DNA of 64,000 nt from Crocinitomicaceae bacterium (GTDB lineage Bacteria > Bacteroidota > Bacteroidia > Flavobacteriales_D > Crocinitomicaceae), in the NCBI GenBank assembly GCA_022447585.1, contig JAKVAR010000006.1:744001-808000 (forward strand), written 5' to 3'. The notes beneath the pieces are model-generated. The model was not told the DNA's origin and did no database searches. It saw nothing but the letters and a program-made list of their open reading frames with translations. Below, piece after piece: positions 61,935 through 64,000 of this stretch. A program made the translations under genes and the position numbers. Position 1 is the first letter of the stretch. Every line of letters starts with the position of its first letter.

Positions 61935-63479
61935 TTAATCTACGTTATCGTGTAAAAATGAATTGTTACCATTTAGTGAAGTTCCGTTTTCATTTTTAGA
62001 AATACTAAATCGACTAGTGTTATCTGTTTCACTTGGAATAGAATCATCTAGTTGAACATTTCGTCTAACATAAGCAGGTTCATTTTCAAACTCTTGTATG
62101 CCATCCGCTTTTTTTAGTCTTTGAGTGTATTGTTGTATGCGAGACAACCTTTCTTGAGAACGCCTTTGTTGTTCTTCCGGTGAAATAACTTCTTTAGTTC
62201 CTTCCGTCTCTATATTCATAGATTCTTCAGCGCTATCTTCTAAAACATATCTCGTAATAGTTTCTTCGGAGACCTCATTTTTCTCCTCTGTTTTAACGGA
62301 AGTACCCCAGTCTAATCCGATTTCTTCTTGTTTTTCAATTGGAGTTTCAGGAGTCTTTTTTACTTTCAAGAAAGGCTCTTCTTGTTTTGACTCAACTTCT
62401 TTTGCTCCAGCCCAAGGGTTTTGTTGCGTTGGCGATTCTAAAGGAGCTTTAATTTCACTAACTTTTTCTTCAGCCAATTTCGTTACTTGCTTCTCAGGTG
62501 CTTTTTCAAATCCTGTTAGTGGGGAAGAAGTAAATCCTGTAGCAATAACGGTTACACTAATCTTATCACCTAAAGTGTCATCTTTGGCATGACCAAAAAT
62601 AACATCAGCAGTAGATCCGGCAGCATCTTGAATGTAATCAGTAATTTCTGTAATTTCATCCATCAATACTTCCTTGTCTCCGTAAGTAATGTTTAATAAT
62701 ACATACTCAGCACCACTAATATCATTATCATTTAATAATGGCGATTCTAGCGCTTGTTCAACAGCTCTGATTGCTCTGCTATCACCTTCACCTGTTGAGC
62801 TACCCATAATCGCAACACCACTATCTTTCATTACAGTGCTAACATCGTTAAAATCGACATTGATAGCGCCAGTAACGGCAATCACTTCTGCAATACCTTT
62901 GGCAGCGGTAGCTAAGATATTATCCGCTTGAGTAAATGCTTCGCCGATAGAAAGGTTGCCCGTGATTTCACGTAAACGCTCGTTATTAATAACTAATAAA
63001 GTGTCAACATTTTCACGCATCGCTTCCAGTCCTTCTTCGGCTTGAATACGTCTTTTACGACCTTCAAAGTTGAAAGGCACAGTTACAATTCCAACCGTAA
63101 GAATACCCATTTCTTTTGCTACTTGCGCTATAACAGGAGCTGCACCGGTTCCAGTACCACCGCCCATACCGGCAGTAACGAATACCATTTTAGCATCCTT
63201 TCCTAAGTATTCTCTAATTTCTTCAATATTTTCAACGGCAGCATTCTTTCCGATTTCAGGCAAAGACCCTGCACCACGACCTTCAGTTAAAGATGGTCCA
63301 AGTTGAATTTTGTGCGGAACAGGAGAAATTTCTAAGGCTTGTAAATCAGTATTACAAACTAAAAATTCTACACCTTTAATTCCTTCACTATACATGTGGT
63401 TCACGGCATTTCCACCTCCACCACCTACACCAATTACTTTGATGATTGATGATGTTTCTTTTGGTAATTCAAAATCCAT
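61935..63479 (-). CDS. ftsZ: cell division GTPase FtsZ
   Basis: A 514-residue tubulin-like protein forming the division ring. GTP-binding motifs: GVGGGGGNAVNHM at the start and GMGGGTGTGAAPV; the NNERLREI and FNDVSTVM loops follow. Core length is normal to about residue 320; the rest is a long acidic, Pro/Glu-rich linker and a tail typical of Bacteroidetes FtsZ (about 510 residues). It lies between ftsA and yqeY in one operon. Confidence 0.97.
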   Translation of the reverse strand: MDFELPKETSSIIKVIGVGGGGGNAVNHMYSEGIKGVEFLVCNTDLQALEISPVPHKIQLGPSLTEGRGAGSLPEIGKNAAVENIEEIREYLGKDAKMVFVTAGMGGGTGTGAAPVIAQVAKEMGILTVGIVTVPFNFEGRKRRIQAEEGLEAMRENVDTLLVINNERLREITGNLSIGEAFTQADNILATAAKGIAEVIAVTGAINVDFNDVSTVMKDSGVAIMGSSTGEGDSRAIRAVEQALESPLLNDNDISGAEYVLLNITYGDKEVLMDEITEITDYIQDAAGSTADVIFGHAKDDTLGDKISVTVIATGFTSSPLTGFEKAPEKQVTKLAEEKVSEIKAPLESPTQQNPWAGAKEVESKQEEPFLKVKKTPETPIEKQEEIGLDWGTSVKTEEKNEVSEETITRYVLEDSAEESMNIETEGTKEVISPEEQQRRSQERLSRIQQYTQRLKKADGIQEFENEPAYVRRNVQLDDSIPSETDNTSRFSISKNENGTSLNGNNSFLHDNVD

Positions 63480-63514
63480 GTTAATTCTATTTAGTTGTTG
63501 TATTGTCTATTTTT

Positions 63515-64000
63515 TTAATCTTCTTCAGCAAACCAAGTTTTCCCTTTCTGGATAATTGAGTCAAAGAAAGATCCTCTTGTTTTTTCTGAATGTGTTTTAA
63601 CTTGTCCGGCACTTGCAGCTTCAGGGGTCGTTGTTTTGTCTATATCTTCAAACCCTTTCAGCACGAGGCCAATTCCAGTTGAATACATTGGGCTTTTAAT
63701 TGTTTCGTTATTTGTGTTTGCAAGATGCTCAGTTGGATATCCAATACGCGTGTCCATTCCGGTTACATATTCAAATAACTGAGTTATATGGTCTAATTGA
63801 GACCCACCTCCTGTAACTACAATTCCGCCTATTAATTTTTTCTCATAACCAGAATTTTTGATTTCAAAGTGAACTAGCTCAATGATTTCTTCCATTCTCG
63901 CCTGAATAATACTTGCCAAGTTACTTAAGGTGATTTCTCTTGCAGGGCGTCCTTTCAATCCTGGAATAGAAACGACCACATTTTCTTGACTTTCGCTTGC
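63515..64000 (-). CDS. ftsA: cell division protein FtsA, 5' partial
   Basis: The frame is open to the right window edge, so the beginning of the gene is missing; the GTG at 63979 is internal. The visible part is the C-terminal third of FtsA, an actin-like membrane tether for FtsZ: GVVVTGGG-type phosphate-loop sequence (GGIVVTGGGSQLD), EHLANTN and SPMYSTGIGLVL. The last residues (SFFDSIIQKGKTWFAEED) form the amphipathic-type tail that binds the membrane. It lies 35 bases upstream of ftsZ. Confidence 0.92.
   Translation of the reverse strand, partial: ASESQENVVVSIPGLKGRPAREITLSNLASIIQARMEEIIELVHFEIKNSGYEKKLIGGIVVTGGGSQLDHITQLFEYVTGMDTRIGYPTEHLANTNNETIKSPMYSTGIGLVLKGFEDIDKTTTPEAASAGQVKTHSEKTRGSFFDSIIQKGKTWFAEED

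Overview
The window looks like the chromosome of a free-living Bacteroidetes bacterium, probably of the Flavobacteriia (Crocinitomicaceae-like). The evidence is low GC, promoters with the Bacteroidetes -7 motif TAnnTTTG, several proteins carrying type IX secretion (T9SS) type A or type B C-terminal signals, a PorP/SprF partner, SprB repeats, GLPGLI and HYC_CC_PP family proteins, and TonB-dependent receptors with an N-terminal carboxypeptidase-like domain. All calls come from reading the sequence; no database search was run.

Region 1 (1-13.2 kb) is a polymorphic-toxin locus. A giant RHS/YD-repeat protein, cut off by the left window edge, ends in a variable tip and is followed by a small membrane protein that is a candidate immunity protein. 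About 4.6 kb downstream lies a second, headless RHS C-terminal cassette: the same core junction, a different tip, a different candidate immunity protein and the same terminator. Between the two cassettes sits a block with three tyrosine recombinase genes, an HTH protein and small ORFs, bounded by a 14/16 direct repeat. This is the most interesting system in the window: a recombinase trio placed between an expressed RHS toxin and a spare tip.

Region 2 (13.2-24 kb) holds a small Imm_superinfect-like membrane protein, a 1.1 kb AT-rich stretch without genes, two small unknown genes, an initiator tRNA-Met, a lipoprotein, an outer-membrane beta-barrel protein coupled to a GLPGLI protein, an Nfu-type Fe-S carrier, and a HYC_CC_PP/TonB-receptor pair. 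Region 3 (24-32 kb) is dominated by a 2552-residue T9SS adhesin with about 25 SprB repeats, followed directly by a heavy-metal-associated (HMA) protein that probably belongs with the upstream TonB receptor.

Region 4 (32-51.8 kb) is housekeeping and surface genes: metK, a YbjQ-family protein, gcvP, a PorP/SprF plus T9SS type B pair, pyk, a TonB-like protein, fumC, T9SS cargo, a SPASM radical-SAM enzyme with no visible standard start codon, a PKD/T9SS type B protein, an SDR-like protein and ctaA.

Region 5 (51.9-58.85 kb) is an integrative element of about 6.9 kb inserted in the 3' end of a tRNA(CAT). A 46 bp direct repeat marks the ends. It carries a tyrosine integrase, excisionase-type HTH, RepA-like ATPase, a striking six-unit 9 bp repeat and two secreted cargo proteins. 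It brought a replacement terminator for the tRNA; the original one now lies beyond the right end.

Region 6 (58.85-64 kb) holds a small conserved-looking protein, a membrane protein, a histidine kinase/LuxR-type response regulator pair, a YqeY-like protein, ftsZ and the 3' part of ftsA, which runs off the right edge.
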